Source of the DNA: Planctomycetota bacterium
GTDB lineage: Bacteria; Planctomycetota; JAMOSO01
Assembly: GCA_027063065.1 (NCBI GenBank)
Contig: JAMOSO010000062.1
Location: 1-23,859 of the forward strand
Direction of reading: 5' to 3'
DNA: 23,859 bases
In this document: piece after piece, positions 1 through 8,371 of the stretch
Layout: every line of letters starts with the position of its first letter
Position numbering within the stretch: position 1 is the first letter of the stretch
The notes under the pieces: generated by a model
The model's input: only the letters and a program-made list of their open reading frames with translations
Told to the model about the DNA's origin: nothing
The model's database searches: none
Translations under genes and position numbers: made by a program

Positions 1-1062
1 CTGTATATGTTTTGACTTATCCGCAAAATTAATATGCCCACCCTTAATTGGCAATAAATTAGCAATTGCCTTTAATAAAGTCGATTTGCCCGATCCACTT
101 TGACCAACTAAGCCTAGAATTTCTCCATATTTGATATCCAAATCAATATTAGACACTACATCGACATCTTTATTAGATTTAAAAATAGAAAGTTTTGTGT
201 TTTGATAAGCGACTGAAACATTAGATATATTTAAAATAACATTATTATTACTTAACGGTAAAACCTTACTAGGAGCATCAATACGCGCTACAGCCTGCAA
301 CAATGCCTTTGTATATTTATGACAAGGGGCGCTATAGATATCCGGAACGTTTGCTTCTTCAATCACATTGCCATCCTTTAAAACTACAACACGATTGCAT
401 AATTCTGCAACTATACCTAAATCATGGGTAATTAAAACAACTCCCATCTGCTGATTTTTAATTCTCTTAGCAAATAACTTTAAAATTTGTTTTTGGGTTA
501 TGACATCTAAAGCAGTTGTTGGTTCATCGGCTATTAAAATTTTTGGTTGAGCTGCCAAAGCAATAGCAATAACCACCCTTTGACGCATACCACCAGAAAA
601 CTGATGAGGATAAGATTGTAAAGCCTGATGTGGATTAGCTATCTCAACCTGTTGTAATAATTCAATAGCTTGCTGTGTTGCCTGTGCTTTATCGACCCCA
701 TGACATAATAAAGGTTCCATAATCTGAAAGCCTATAGTTAAGTACGGATTTAAACTTGTCATTGGGTCTTGAAACACCATAGCCATTTCTAAACCGCGTA
801 TCTGAGACCATTGAGTTTCTGAATAGTTCAAGATATTATGATTTTTTTGATATAAATCTATATATCCAGACACCTTTGCATTATTGCCTAGCAAGCCCAT
901 CATTGCCAATCCTGCACTGGTTTTGCCTGAACCAGACTCACCAACCAAAGCAACAACTTCTCCGGCTATCAAACTAAAATTTAAATTTTTTAAAGCCTCT
1001 ACATAACCAAATAAGGACTTATATCGAATATTTAAATTTTTAATATCTAAAATATTAGTCAT
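1..1062 (-). CDS. Peptide-type ABC transporter ATPase, fused OppD-OppF form (3' end cut by window)
   Basis: This is the ATP-hydrolysing subunit of the oligopeptide/dipeptide importer encoded just upstream; it acts on the cytoplasmic face of the inner membrane. 354 residues are visible. The first nucleotide-binding domain is complete: Walker A GESGSGKT (41-48), Q-loop FQDP (97-100), signature FSGGMRQR (155-162), Walker B with DEPTTALD (179-186) and H-loop THD (212-214). A short OppD-like tail follows, then a second ATPase begins, with its own Walker A GQSGSGKST at 320-328. The protein is therefore a two-domain fusion of the OppD and OppF types rather than two separate genes. The start ATG (1062-1060) shares one base with the oppC stop (TAATG), and no Shine-Dalgarno is seen, which suggests translational coupling. 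The C-terminal part lies outside the window. The family is certain; the substrate cannot be read. Confidence 0.93.
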   Translation of the reverse strand, partial: MTNILDIKNLNIRYKSLFGYVEALKNLNFSLIAGEVVALVGESGSGKTSAGLAMMGLLGNNAKVSGYIDLYQKNHNILNYSETQWSQIRGLEMAMVFQDPMTSLNPYLTIGFQIMEPLLCHGVDKAQATQQAIELLQQVEIANPHQALQSYPHQFSGGMRQRVVIAIALAAQPKILIADEPTTALDVITQKQILKLFAKRIKNQQMGVVLITHDLGIVAELCNRVVVLKDGNVIEEANVPDIYSAPCHKYTKALLQAVARIDAPSKVLPLSNNNVILNISNVSVAYQNTKLSIFKSNKDVDVVSNIDLDIKYGEILGLVGQSGSGKSTLLKAIANLLPIKGGHINFADKSKHIQ

Positions 1063-2351
1063 TATACTTTTGTTTTTGGATCAAAGGCATCACGCAATCC
1101 ATCTCCTAAGGCATTCAAACCAAAAAGGGTAAACACCATAGCTAAAGATGGAAATAATAATAACCAATATTTTTGTCCTGACTCACCTAAGGCTAAACTT
1201 CCTTGATGCACCAAAGAACCCCAAGAATCCAAAGTAGTTCCCTGATATTGCACCGGCAAACCTATAAAGGCTAAAAATGATTCTTCTAAAATAACCGTGG
1301 GAACCATCAGAGTAGTAAACACTATAACTGTGCCCAAAGTATGTGGAACTATATGTTTGTACAAAATCTTAAAAACACTTGCTCCAGAAAGTTTGGCAGC
1401 TTGTATATAATCTTGATTAATTAAACTTAAAACTTGCCCTCTAACAATGCGAGCCATAGTAAGCCACTGCACCAATCCTAACGCAAGAAAAAGCAATAAA
1501 ATATTGCGATCAAAAATCACCATCAATAACAAAACCAAAAAAATAAATGGCAAAGCATATAAAATATCAACCAAACCCATCATTAATTTATCTATCAAGC
1601 CACCCATATATGCAGCTGTCGTTCCGTACAAAACACCAATAATTAACGATACCAATGTAGCTACAATTCCAACTAATAAAGATACCCGACCGCCAAGCAT
1701 TATACGTTGCAATAAATCTCTACCAAGCTCATCTGTACCAAGTAAATGTATAATCGTTTTTAATTTATTGTTATGCTTGATATAAATAATATTTTCTGCT
1801 TTTAATGTTATTGTTGTAGAATTAGCTGTTTGCAGGTTTTTAACAATCCCTGTTTTATCTATATCAAAATGCGTAATATGCGTTGCAAAAGATTTTTTTT
1901 GACGCACTATCAAAACTCTTTGGTGAGGTTTAAATAATCCAACTGGTGGCTTTTGACCTACGATAATCAGATTATTATTTAATTTAATCTTATTTAAATG
2001 TTTGGCATCTTTTTGATATTGTATGCTTTTAACTTTGCCACGACGCAAAACTATACGAATTTCTTGTATTTGTTGCTTTTGCCATTTAATTTCAACTTTA
2101 CCTTCATCTAAAGTTAAACCTCTTGGTTTTTTATTTGCCGTTAACATAACCTGTGATGCACTATCTGGATGAGAAAACAATGGTGGGCGCGCCCCAAAAA
2201 ACAAACGTATAGTGCTGGCATCATCAGCAAAAATATATGGACCAAAAACACAAAAAATAATCATAAACAAAACTAAAACACCACCAAATAAAGATAATTT
2301 ATTTTTATACAAACGCATAAACGCCATTTGAGTAGGTGATATTGAATGCAT
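1062..2351 (-). CDS. oppC: ABC transporter permease, OppC/DppC family, with enlarged periplasmic loop
   Basis: Inner-membrane permease subunit of a peptide-type importer, pairing with OppB. The N-terminus has a first membrane segment at about 22-40. The family landmark HLLGTDELGRDLL follows at 202-214, then about five membrane segments, the EAA coupling loop at about 316-340 (AAKLSGASVFKILYKHIVP) and a typical C-terminal end (ALGDGLRDAFDP). At 429 residues it is roughly 120-130 longer than usual family members (about 300). The extra length lies between the first membrane segment and the landmark, residues about 42-201: lysine-rich, beta-like, without cysteines, probably periplasmic. The frame is open throughout, so this is not a frameshift artefact. 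Its ATG overlaps the oppB stop by one base (TAATG), and its own stop overlaps the ATPase start the same way. Confidence 0.93.
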   Translation of the reverse strand: MHSISPTQMAFMRLYKNKLSLFGGVLVLFMIIFCVFGPYIFADDASTIRLFFGARPPLFSHPDSASQVMLTANKKPRGLTLDEGKVEIKWQKQQIQEIRIVLRRGKVKSIQYQKDAKHLNKIKLNNNLIIVGQKPPVGLFKPHQRVLIVRQKKSFATHITHFDIDKTGIVKNLQTANSTTITLKAENIIYIKHNNKLKTIIHLLGTDELGRDLLQRIMLGGRVSLLVGIVATLVSLIIGVLYGTTAAYMGGLIDKLMMGLVDILYALPFIFLVLLLMVIFDRNILLLFLALGLVQWLTMARIVRGQVLSLINQDYIQAAKLSGASVFKILYKHIVPHTLGTVIVFTTLMVPTVILEESFLAFIGLPVQYQGTTLDSWGSLVHQGSLALGESGQKYWLLLFPSLAMVFTLFGLNALGDGLRDAFDPKTKV

Positions 2352-3265
2352 TAATATTCTCTCACTCGTGGGTCTAAGACTGCATACATAAAATTAGAAA
2401 TTAAATTACAAATAACAATAAAGACTCCATAAACAATAACTGTCCCCATTACTAAAAAATAATCTCGGTTTAACGCTGACTGAACAAACTCTCGTCCTAA
2501 GCCCGGTATGGCAAAAATTTGTTCAACAACCAAAGAGCCTGTGGTTATAGATGCAATAGCTGGCCCCAAATAACTAACTACTGGCAAAATACCACCACGC
2601 AAAGCATGAATAGTAATAAGCTTAAATGGTCTTACCCCTTTAGATTTAGCCGTACGAATAAAATCCTGATTCAATACTTCCAACATACCAGAACGCATTA
2701 ACCTTGCAAAACGAGAGGCAAACGGTAAAGCTAAAGTTAAAGAAGGTAAAAACAAATGCCATATATCCCCATAGCCAGCCACTGGCAACCAATGTAAATA
2801 GCGTGCAAAAAAAGTTTGCAATAAAGGTCCAAATACAAAAGCCGGCAAAGAAATACCTATAACGGATAATCCCATACACCAATAATCTACGCCAGAATTA
2901 GGATATAAAGAAGATACTATCCCCGCAGAACAGCCTATCAATAATGCCAATACAATAGCTATAGCTCCCAAAAACAAAGATGGGGGCAAGTGTGTAACTA
3001 TGATCTCACTAACTGGTTTGTTTTTTTGCTTTAAAGACACTCCTAAATCACCGCTTAAAGCATTTTGCATATAAATTTTATATTGCGTCAAAATAGGTTT
3101 ATCAAAATGATAACGCTTATTAAGAGCATCTGTAACAGAAACATCTAGCGCCTGATCTTGAGAAAACGGCCCTCCCGGTGCTAATCTAATCATCAAAAAC
3201 GTAACTGTTGCCAATATAAAAAGCACTGTTACAGCATAGATAATCTTAGCAAAAAAAAAACGCAT
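2351..3265 (-). CDS. oppB: ABC transporter permease, OppB/DppB family
   Basis: Inner-membrane permease of the peptide-type importer, 304 residues, the normal family length. It shows the usual N-terminal membrane segment (about 9-29), the family motif TFLMIRLAPGGPF just after it, a periplasmic region, then five further hydrophobic segments. The coupling loop lies near DFIRTAKSKGVRPFKLI, and the conserved C-terminal end is NFMYAVLDPRVRE. The start ATG lies one base after the oppA stop and has no clear Shine-Dalgarno, so reinitiation after oppA is likely. The second to fifth codons contain a run of ten T residues, a possible slippage site. Whether the cargo is di- or oligopeptides, nickel or another small molecule cannot be decided from the permease. 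Confidence 0.94.
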   Translation of the reverse strand: MRFFFAKIIYAVTVLFILATVTFLMIRLAPGGPFSQDQALDVSVTDALNKRYHFDKPILTQYKIYMQNALSGDLGVSLKQKNKPVSEIIVTHLPPSLFLGAIAIVLALLIGCSAGIVSSLYPNSGVDYWCMGLSVIGISLPAFVFGPLLQTFFARYLHWLPVAGYGDIWHLFLPSLTLALPFASRFARLMRSGMLEVLNQDFIRTAKSKGVRPFKLITIHALRGGILPVVSYLGPAIASITTGSLVVEQIFAIPGLGREFVQSALNRDYFLVMGTVIVYGVFIVICNLISNFMYAVLDPRVREY

Positions 3266-3266
3266 T

Positions 3267-4823
3267 TTAATTTGTCTTGTCCAAATAAATATATTTCATT
3301 GGGTGAATATCACGAATGTTTTCATACCAACCCATTACATATTCACGCAACATACCTTGATTAACGTATCGATAAATCGGCAATATTGGTGGGTCTGTTT
3401 TTACCAACAGTAACTCCATCTGCTGAAATAATTGTAAACGCTTTTTTGGATTTGTTTCTGTTTGAGCCTGATTTAATAATTTATTATATTTTGAATTATT
3501 CCACCCCGTACGGTTATTACTGTCATTGCCCCTAAAAATAGAAAAAAAAGTAGATGGGTCACCGTAATCACCTATCCAGCTAGAACGTGCCACCTGATAA
3601 TGTAATTTTTTTGTTTCACTTAAATAAACTTTCCATTCCTGATTGCGACTAATCACATCGATACCCAAAACTTGTTTCCACTGACTAGCTATGGTCTCTG
3701 CGATTTGCTTGTGGGATTCGCTCGTATTGTATAATATTTCTATTGGTGGCAATTTTTTACCAACTGCCCCATAACCTGATTTTTTTAACTCTTGGCGAGC
3801 TTTTGTAGGATTGTAATAACAACCTTCAACGGGATGATATCCTGCCACAGGAGGACAAAAAGAGCTAACAGCCTTTTGACCACCCTTTAATAAATTTTTT
3901 GTTATTGACTGTCTATCAGTTGCATAAATTAAAGCGCGTCTAAAGTGTACATTATCAAATGGTTTTTTTGTAATATTAAATCTGTAAAAATAAGTGCCTA
4001 AATAAGGCGATACATAATAGTCAGGATTCAGCTTAATCTCATCAATTTGTTGGGTTGGAATTGCTGGCAACCAGTCAATACTACCTTCTAAAAACATTTT
4101 ATATGCCGTATTAATATCGTCATATGCCAAGGCCACCACCTTGTCTAATTTTACATTTTTTGCATCCCAATAATGTCTATTCTTAATTAAAATTATACTT
4201 TGTCGTGAATTCCACTGATCTAAGGTAAAAGCTCCATTCGTAACCAAATTTTTAGGTTGCGTCCATTTAGTTTTATACTTATCCAATAAATCTATGCGGA
4301 TAGGATAAAATGCCACAAAAGCCATCAAGTCCAAAAAGTAAGAACATGGCTTTGACAATTTAACCTTTAAAGTTAATGGGTCTTTAGCATAAATACCAAC
4401 TTTAGAAAAACTATTTATTTTACCCTTATAAAATTTTTGGGCATTGTCGATTATAAAAAACAAATTTACATAACTAGCGGCTGTAGCAACTGTTAAAGCT
4501 CTCTGCCATGACAATACAAAATCATAAGCTGTTACTGGAGTTCCATCACTCCATTTTGCATTAGGGTTTATATAAAAAGTATAATGTAAGCCATCTTGAG
4601 ATATTTTCCATGATTTAGCAACACCTGCTTGAGGTGTTAAATTTTTTGGGTTATAACTCAATAAGCCCTCATATAAAGCCTCTGCCAAGCGCATTTCACT
4701 TAAGCCAGAAATCAACTGCGGATCTAAGGTATCTGGCTCAGCGCCATTATTAAAAACAAATTTAGACTGTGCATTAATTGTTGTCGATAACAACAATAAA
4801 ACAAATAATATATAAATACGCAT
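3267..4823 (-). CDS. oppA: Peptide-binding periplasmic protein, OppA/DppA family (SBP_bac_5)
   Basis: Solute-binding protein that captures the substrate in the periplasm and delivers it to OppB-OppC. The 518-residue length matches the family. Residues 1-18 form a signal peptide (hydrophobic core ILFVLLLL, likely cut NA|QS). There is no lipobox cysteine, so it should be soluble in the periplasm, as expected in a Gram-negative. Family landmarks include EPDTLDPQLISG near the mature N-terminus, AEALYEGLLSYNP, a YTFYINPNAKWSDGTPV segment, the hinge-region FRRALIYATDR and the C-terminal LPIYRYVNQGM. The start is supported by GGAG five bases before ATG. It is the first gene of the oppA-B-C-ATPase set and follows a small hairpin at the end of the pseudouridine synthase gene. 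Substrate is unknown; SBP_bac_5 members bind peptides, murein peptides, nickel or haem. Confidence 0.94.
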   Translation of the reverse strand: MRIYILFVLLLLSTTINAQSKFVFNNGAEPDTLDPQLISGLSEMRLAEALYEGLLSYNPKNLTPQAGVAKSWKISQDGLHYTFYINPNAKWSDGTPVTAYDFVLSWQRALTVATAASYVNLFFIIDNAQKFYKGKINSFSKVGIYAKDPLTLKVKLSKPCSYFLDLMAFVAFYPIRIDLLDKYKTKWTQPKNLVTNGAFTLDQWNSRQSIILIKNRHYWDAKNVKLDKVVALAYDDINTAYKMFLEGSIDWLPAIPTQQIDEIKLNPDYYVSPYLGTYFYRFNITKKPFDNVHFRRALIYATDRQSITKNLLKGGQKAVSSFCPPVAGYHPVEGCYYNPTKARQELKKSGYGAVGKKLPPIEILYNTSESHKQIAETIASQWKQVLGIDVISRNQEWKVYLSETKKLHYQVARSSWIGDYGDPSTFFSIFRGNDSNNRTGWNNSKYNKLLNQAQTETNPKKRLQLFQQMELLLVKTDPPILPIYRYVNQGMLREYVMGWYENIRDIHPMKYIYLDKTN

Positions 4824-4840
4824 ATTTACTCCATTTACAA

Positions 4841-4860
4841 AAGCACTATCAATAGTGCTT
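4841..4860 (-). terminator. Possible weak terminator or attenuator hairpin between rluA-like gene and oppA
   Basis: A perfect 9-bp inverted repeat, AAGCACTAT/ATAGTGCTT with two bases between (or 8 bp with a four-base loop), starts inside the stop codon of the pseudouridine synthase gene and ends 17 bases before the oppA start. On the minus strand the stem is followed by only a short T-run (CTTTTGT), so it is a poor intrinsic terminator. It could partly separate the opp genes from the genes upstream, or protect an mRNA end. I see no convincing oppA promoter in the 35-base gap. Confidence 0.4.
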
Positions 4861-5539
4861 AAAATTTATTCCAAGGCTGATGGTTTGGAAATGATGTTGT
4901 AAAAATTAAATGTTCTTTAGTAGTTGGATGCACAAAAGCTAACTCTGTTGCCCATAGGGCTATTTGTTCTCCAGCAACACCTTTTCCATATCTATTATCA
5001 CCCCATAATGGTGTATGTCTACTAGCAAATTGAACCCTTATCTGATGCGACCTACCTGTTTGCAATCTAATTTTAACTAAATTTAAATTTTGTTTTTTAG
5101 CGACTACTGTATAACTTAATCTAGCCTCTTTATAACCTTGTTCCAACGCTCGGTTATTTTTAGACGATTTAAATACACTAACCATATTGCGTTTACAATC
5201 TTTTTTTAAAAAATCAAATAATTTATCTTTTGGTCTCAGCGTGCCATTAATGATTGCATGATATATTTTAGAAAATTTGTGTGTTCTAATTTGCTCACTC
5301 AAACGTGATGCCGACTTAGAAGTACGCGCAAAAACCATAACCCCGCCTACAGGTCTATCTAAACGATGTACCAAACCTAAAAAAACATTGCCTTTTTTAT
5401 TATGCCTTTTAGCTATGCCAGCTTTTAAAATAGTTAATAAATCAATATCACCAGTATCATCACTTTGCACCAATATATTAGGAGGCTTAACAACGACTAA
5501 AAGGTGATTATCTTCAAATAATATCTCGATATGATCCAT
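4859..5539 (-). CDS. RluA-family RNA pseudouridine synthase (no S4 domain)
   Basis: Isomerises a uridine in rRNA or tRNA to pseudouridine in the cytoplasm. From the chosen ATG it has 226 residues, close to the short RluA type. The signature HRLDRPVGGVMVFART contains the catalytic aspartate D61, and the later GRSHQIRVQF motif is typical of the RluA/RluC/RluD fold. The N-terminus enters the catalytic domain at once (ILFEDNHLLVVVKPP), so the RNA-binding S4 domain of RluC/RluD is absent. An upstream in-frame GTG at 5581 would overlap the methyltransferase gene by 32 bases and add 14 residues outside the family fold; ATG at 5539, 10 bases after the methyltransferase stop, is preferred although its ribosome site is weak. 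The target base cannot be predicted. Being next to an RlmI-like methyltransferase suggests joint RNA maturation. Confidence 0.9.
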   Translation of the reverse strand: MDHIEILFEDNHLLVVVKPPNILVQSDDTGDIDLLTILKAGIAKRHNKKGNVFLGLVHRLDRPVGGVMVFARTSKSASRLSEQIRTHKFSKIYHAIINGTLRPKDKLFDFLKKDCKRNMVSVFKSSKNNRALEQGYKEARLSYTVVAKKQNLNLVKIRLQTGRSHQIRVQFASRHTPLWGDNRYGKGVAGEQIALWATELAFVHPTTKEHLIFTTSFPNHQPWNKF

Positions 5540-5549
5540 ATCGCAAAAT

Positions 5550-6422
5550 CTACTGCGATTCCCAACGACCAAATACACCACAAGGCAAAATTAAATCTCG
5601 TTGAGAATGCGGTATCCCAATTTCTCCAGATGTTGCTATACCTTTAAAAGATTTTAATTCAATATCTAATAAATTTTGTAATACTCTTGGAGCTAAACCA
5701 GCAGTATAGCCATTAATTAAAAAGAAAAGTGGTTTTTGAGTTAAAATTTCTTTACAAGCCTTAATCAATGGATACAAGTTTTTTTCTATCTTCCACGTTT
5801 CACCATTTGAACCACGTCCATAAGATGGTGGATCCATAATAATAGCATCATAAAAACTTTCACGACGTTTTTCTCGCTGTACAAACTTTAAAACATCATC
5901 TGTAATAAAACGTGCTTTACGATTACCTAAATTAGATTCTTTTAAGTTTTCTTTTGCCCAATTAACCATACCCTTGGCAGCATCCACATGACAAACTTCT
6001 GCCCCGGCACTCACTGCCGAAACTGTAGCACCGCCTGTATATGCAAATAAATTCAAAACTCTAATAGGTCGTTTAGCTGCTTTAATTTTATTTGCACACC
6101 AAAGCCAATTAGCTGCCTGCTCTGGAAACAACCCCATATGTTTAAAATCTGTAGGCTTTATTAAAAAGGTTAAATCATGCCAATTTATTTTCCATTGACG
6201 AGGATAATTCTCTAGCCCTTCCCAATGCCCACCACCAGTATTAGAACGTAAATACCGAGCTTTTGCCTGTTTCCATAATTTTTTATTTGCTGGAGCCCAT
6301 AAAACTTGTGGATCGGGACGTCTAACAATACATTCTGACCATCGCTCCAGACGTTCACCATTGCCAGAATCAATTAGCTCATAATCTTGCCATGTATCGG
6401 CTAATAACTCATTACTCATCAT
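5550..6422 (-). CDS. Class I SAM-dependent methyltransferase, RlmI/RlmK-like
   Basis: Likely a nucleic-acid methyltransferase using S-adenosylmethionine. The Rossmann motif I VLNLFAYTGG is at 122-131, the acidic ribose contact is D147 in CHVDAAKG, a further acidic motif TDDV is near 174-177, and motif IV DPPSY is at 197-201. This FAYTGG plus DPPSYGRG pattern is that of the RlmI/RlmK group that modifies 23S rRNA. The protein lacks the N-terminal PUA domain of E. coli RlmI and is shorter (290 versus about 400 residues), so its exact target is uncertain. Two ATGs are adjacent: the second (6419) is better spaced from AAGGA and may be the true start. The start overlaps the MazG-like gene end by 11 bases. 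Confidence 0.88.
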   Translation of the reverse strand: MMSNELLADTWQDYELIDSGNGERLERWSECIVRRPDPQVLWAPANKKLWKQAKARYLRSNTGGGHWEGLENYPRQWKINWHDLTFLIKPTDFKHMGLFPEQAANWLWCANKIKAAKRPIRVLNLFAYTGGATVSAVSAGAEVCHVDAAKGMVNWAKENLKESNLGNRKARFITDDVLKFVQREKRRESFYDAIIMDPPSYGRGSNGETWKIEKNLYPLIKACKEILTQKPLFFLINGYTAGLAPRVLQNLLDIELKSFKGIATSGEIGIPHSQRDLILPCGVFGRWESQ

Positions 6423-6747
6423 ATTTCCTTCGCGCTAAAGCTAATGATTTGCCAAAAGATGCTTCCCATTTAGGAACTCGTGTTTTTATATCCTCTATCT
6501 TTTTTTTAAATGATTCTTCTAAATCAATATCGTAATGATTGCAAATTTCTATCAATGAAAGTAATACATCTGCAATTTCACCAGAAAGTTTTGTAGTGGA
6601 AGATTCTTGCTTATATATTTCAATTTGCATAATCTCATTTGCCAACTCGCCGACTTCTTCACTAAGCCCTATAAAAGCACCCAAACGAGGATGCATTACA
6701 TTTTTTAATAAATCAGCAGATAATTTTTGAGCATCAGAAATTTTCAT
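6412..6747 (-). CDS. MazG-like nucleotide pyrophosphohydrolase
   Basis: Small all-alpha NTP pyrophosphohydrolase of the MazG superfamily, 111 residues, which would hydrolyse a nucleoside triphosphate to monophosphate and pyrophosphate, often as a house-cleaning enzyme. The metal-binding pattern is intact: EExxE at E30, E31 and E34 (SEEVGELANEI), followed by ExxD at E57 and D60 (GEIADVLLSL). It is a single MazG-like domain, not the tandem 260-residue MazG of E. coli. It lies 9 bases after the thioesterase gene and overlaps the methyltransferase start. No strong ribosome site is visible. The exact substrate is unknown. Confidence 0.85.
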   Translation of the reverse strand: MKISDAQKLSADLLKNVMHPRLGAFIGLSEEVGELANEIMQIEIYKQESSTTKLSGEIADVLLSLIEICNHYDIDLEESFKKKIEDIKTRVPKWEASFGKSLALARRKYDE

Positions 6748-6756
6748 AATAAATAA

Positions 6757-7155
6757 TTATATGTATATTCTACACAAATCCCGTAATTTATCCGGTACAG
6801 CCAAAATCTTACCCTGCAAAGATAAACAACCCAAAACTACATTGCCAGTAGCAAGCTTTTCATCGTTTTGATTATAAACTGTATGTGAAAATTTTATTTT
6901 TGTGCGTGAATGAACATCTACCTGTGTACATATTTTAATCAAATCATCATATTTAGCCGATTTATGATATTTGCAATCTGCACTTACAACTGGCAACAAA
7001 TAACCGTCTTCTTCACAATTAAAATAAGACCAACCTGCATCGCGTAATAATTCTGTGCGAGCCATTTCAAACCATTTTATATAATTAGCATAATACACTA
7101 TGCCCATTTGGTCTGTATCACAATAATAAACACGTAATGTAAACTCGTGTAACAT
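6757..7155 (-). CDS. ybgC: Acyl-CoA thioesterase, YbgC/4-hydroxybenzoyl-CoA thioesterase family (hot-dog fold)
   Basis: Hot-dog-fold thioesterase of 132 residues, the standard size for YbgC. The active-site motif YYCDTDQMGIVYYANY (10-25) carries the catalytic aspartate D15, followed by IKWFEMARTELLRDAG, a classic family stretch. YbgC proteins hydrolyse acyl-CoA thioesters and are often coded with the Tol-Pal system at the envelope. Here the neighbours are tyrS, one base upstream, and the MazG-like gene; the ExbB/ExbD genes of this window are in another operon about 11 kb away, so there is no direct Tol linkage. The substrate could be a short- or medium-chain acyl-CoA or phospholipid-derived acyl group. 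Confidence 0.92.
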   Translation of the reverse strand: MLHEFTLRVYYCDTDQMGIVYYANYIKWFEMARTELLRDAGWSYFNCEEDGYLLPVVSADCKYHKSAKYDDLIKICTQVDVHSRTKIKFSHTVYNQNDEKLATGNVVLGCLSLQGKILAVPDKLRDLCRIYI

Positions 7156-7156
7156 A

Positions 7157-8371
7157 TTAAGATAAAATTAATTTTGCAAAACGTTTTTTGCCAGCCTGAA
7201 TAATCATACCATCAACAATGGTAATTTGTGCCTTATCATCAGCACATTTAACATCATCAAATTTAACAGCGCCTTGCTTAATCAAACGCCTACGTTCACC
7301 GCCAGATGAACCAAAACCACAAGCCTCTAAAACAGCCACTATCCACATTTGACCATTTTCTAATTGTGCCTCTACAATCGCAACCTCTGGCATATCGCTT
7401 GGTTTATTGCCAGAAGCAAAAACAGAATTAAACTCTGCCTCTTCACGGATAGCGTCTTCTTCGCTGTGATATTGTGTAACTATATATTTACCTAATATCG
7501 ACTTGCTTTCTTTTGGATGTTTCTCTCCAGCCAACCATCTATCAACCTCAGACATATCATAGTCAGTTAATAATTCGAAATATGTGCGCATCAAATGATC
7601 TGGTATTGACATTATTTTTCCATACATATTTTTAGGTGTATCATCTACTCCTATGTAATTACCTAGACTTTTAGACATCTTTTGTACACCATCTAAACCT
7701 GGCAATATTGGCAAACAAAGAGCTGCCTGCTGAGACATTTTGGCATTACTTTGTAAATCACGCCCCACTAAAATATTAAACCTTTGGTCTGTCCCTCCTA
7801 ACTCAATATCTGCTTTAATATTGACCGAGTCTAACCCTTGCATAAGAGGGTAAAAAAACTCATGCAATGAGATTGGAGTATGGTTTTTATATCGTTTATT
7901 AAAATCATCACGCTCTAACATTTGTGCAACAGTCATTTGTGATGCCAATTTCATAACCTCGCCAAAACGCATATCCTCAAACCACTGACCATTGTAAACT
8001 ACCTCTAATTTATCGCGATCTAAAATCTTACTAACCTGATCTAAATAAGAACTAGCATTTTGTAATACGGTTTTATGTGTTAAAGCCTCACGGGTAGAGG
8101 ACTTTCCCGTAGGATCACCTACCACTGCGGTATAATCACCAATAATCAGCACCGCTTGATGACCTAAGTCTTGAAATTGACGTAATTTACGCAATACAAC
8201 TGTAAACCCTAAATGAATATCAGGACTAGTGGGGTCAACACCTAACTTAACCCGCAGTGGGGTTTGTGTTTCAACACTTTTTTTTAATTTAGCGTCAAAC
8301 TCTTTCTCAGGAAAGATATCAATGGCTCCACGTTTAATTGTTTTTATTTGTTTTTCAAGACTTGGTTCCAT
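7157..8371 (-). CDS. tyrS: Tyrosyl-tRNA synthetase
   Basis: Charges tRNA-Tyr with tyrosine in the cytoplasm. The 404-residue protein has the class I catalytic domain with the HIGH-type motif as HLGF (53-56), a tyrosine-pocket region around IELGGTDQRFNI (189-200) and KMSKS at 231-235. A C-terminal S4 RNA-binding domain covers about 345-404 (GERRRLIKQGAVKFDDVKC). The stretch VVLRKLRQFQDLGH identifies the TyrZ-like branch. The final histidine of HIGH is phenylalanine here. The start ATG overlaps the ftsH end by 17 bases and is preceded by AAGGA, eight bases upstream. No T-box leader is possible upstream because ftsH is coding there. Confidence 0.97.
   Translation of the reverse strand: MEPSLEKQIKTIKRGAIDIFPEKEFDAKLKKSVETQTPLRVKLGVDPTSPDIHLGFTVVLRKLRQFQDLGHQAVLIIGDYTAVVGDPTGKSSTREALTHKTVLQNASSYLDQVSKILDRDKLEVVYNGQWFEDMRFGEVMKLASQMTVAQMLERDDFNKRYKNHTPISLHEFFYPLMQGLDSVNIKADIELGGTDQRFNILVGRDLQSNAKMSQQAALCLPILPGLDGVQKMSKSLGNYIGVDDTPKNMYGKIMSIPDHLMRTYFELLTDYDMSEVDRWLAGEKHPKESKSILGKYIVTQYHSEEDAIREEAEFNSVFASGNKPSDMPEVAIVEAQLENGQMWIVAVLEACGFGSSGGERRRLIKQGAVKFDDVKCADDKAQITIVDGMIIQAGKKRFAKLILS

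Noticed and set aside
1447-1785. 112-residue open frame on the plus strand opposite oppC
   Set aside because: It lies opposite the conserved permease helices and reads as Asn/Lys/Ile-rich shadow sequence.
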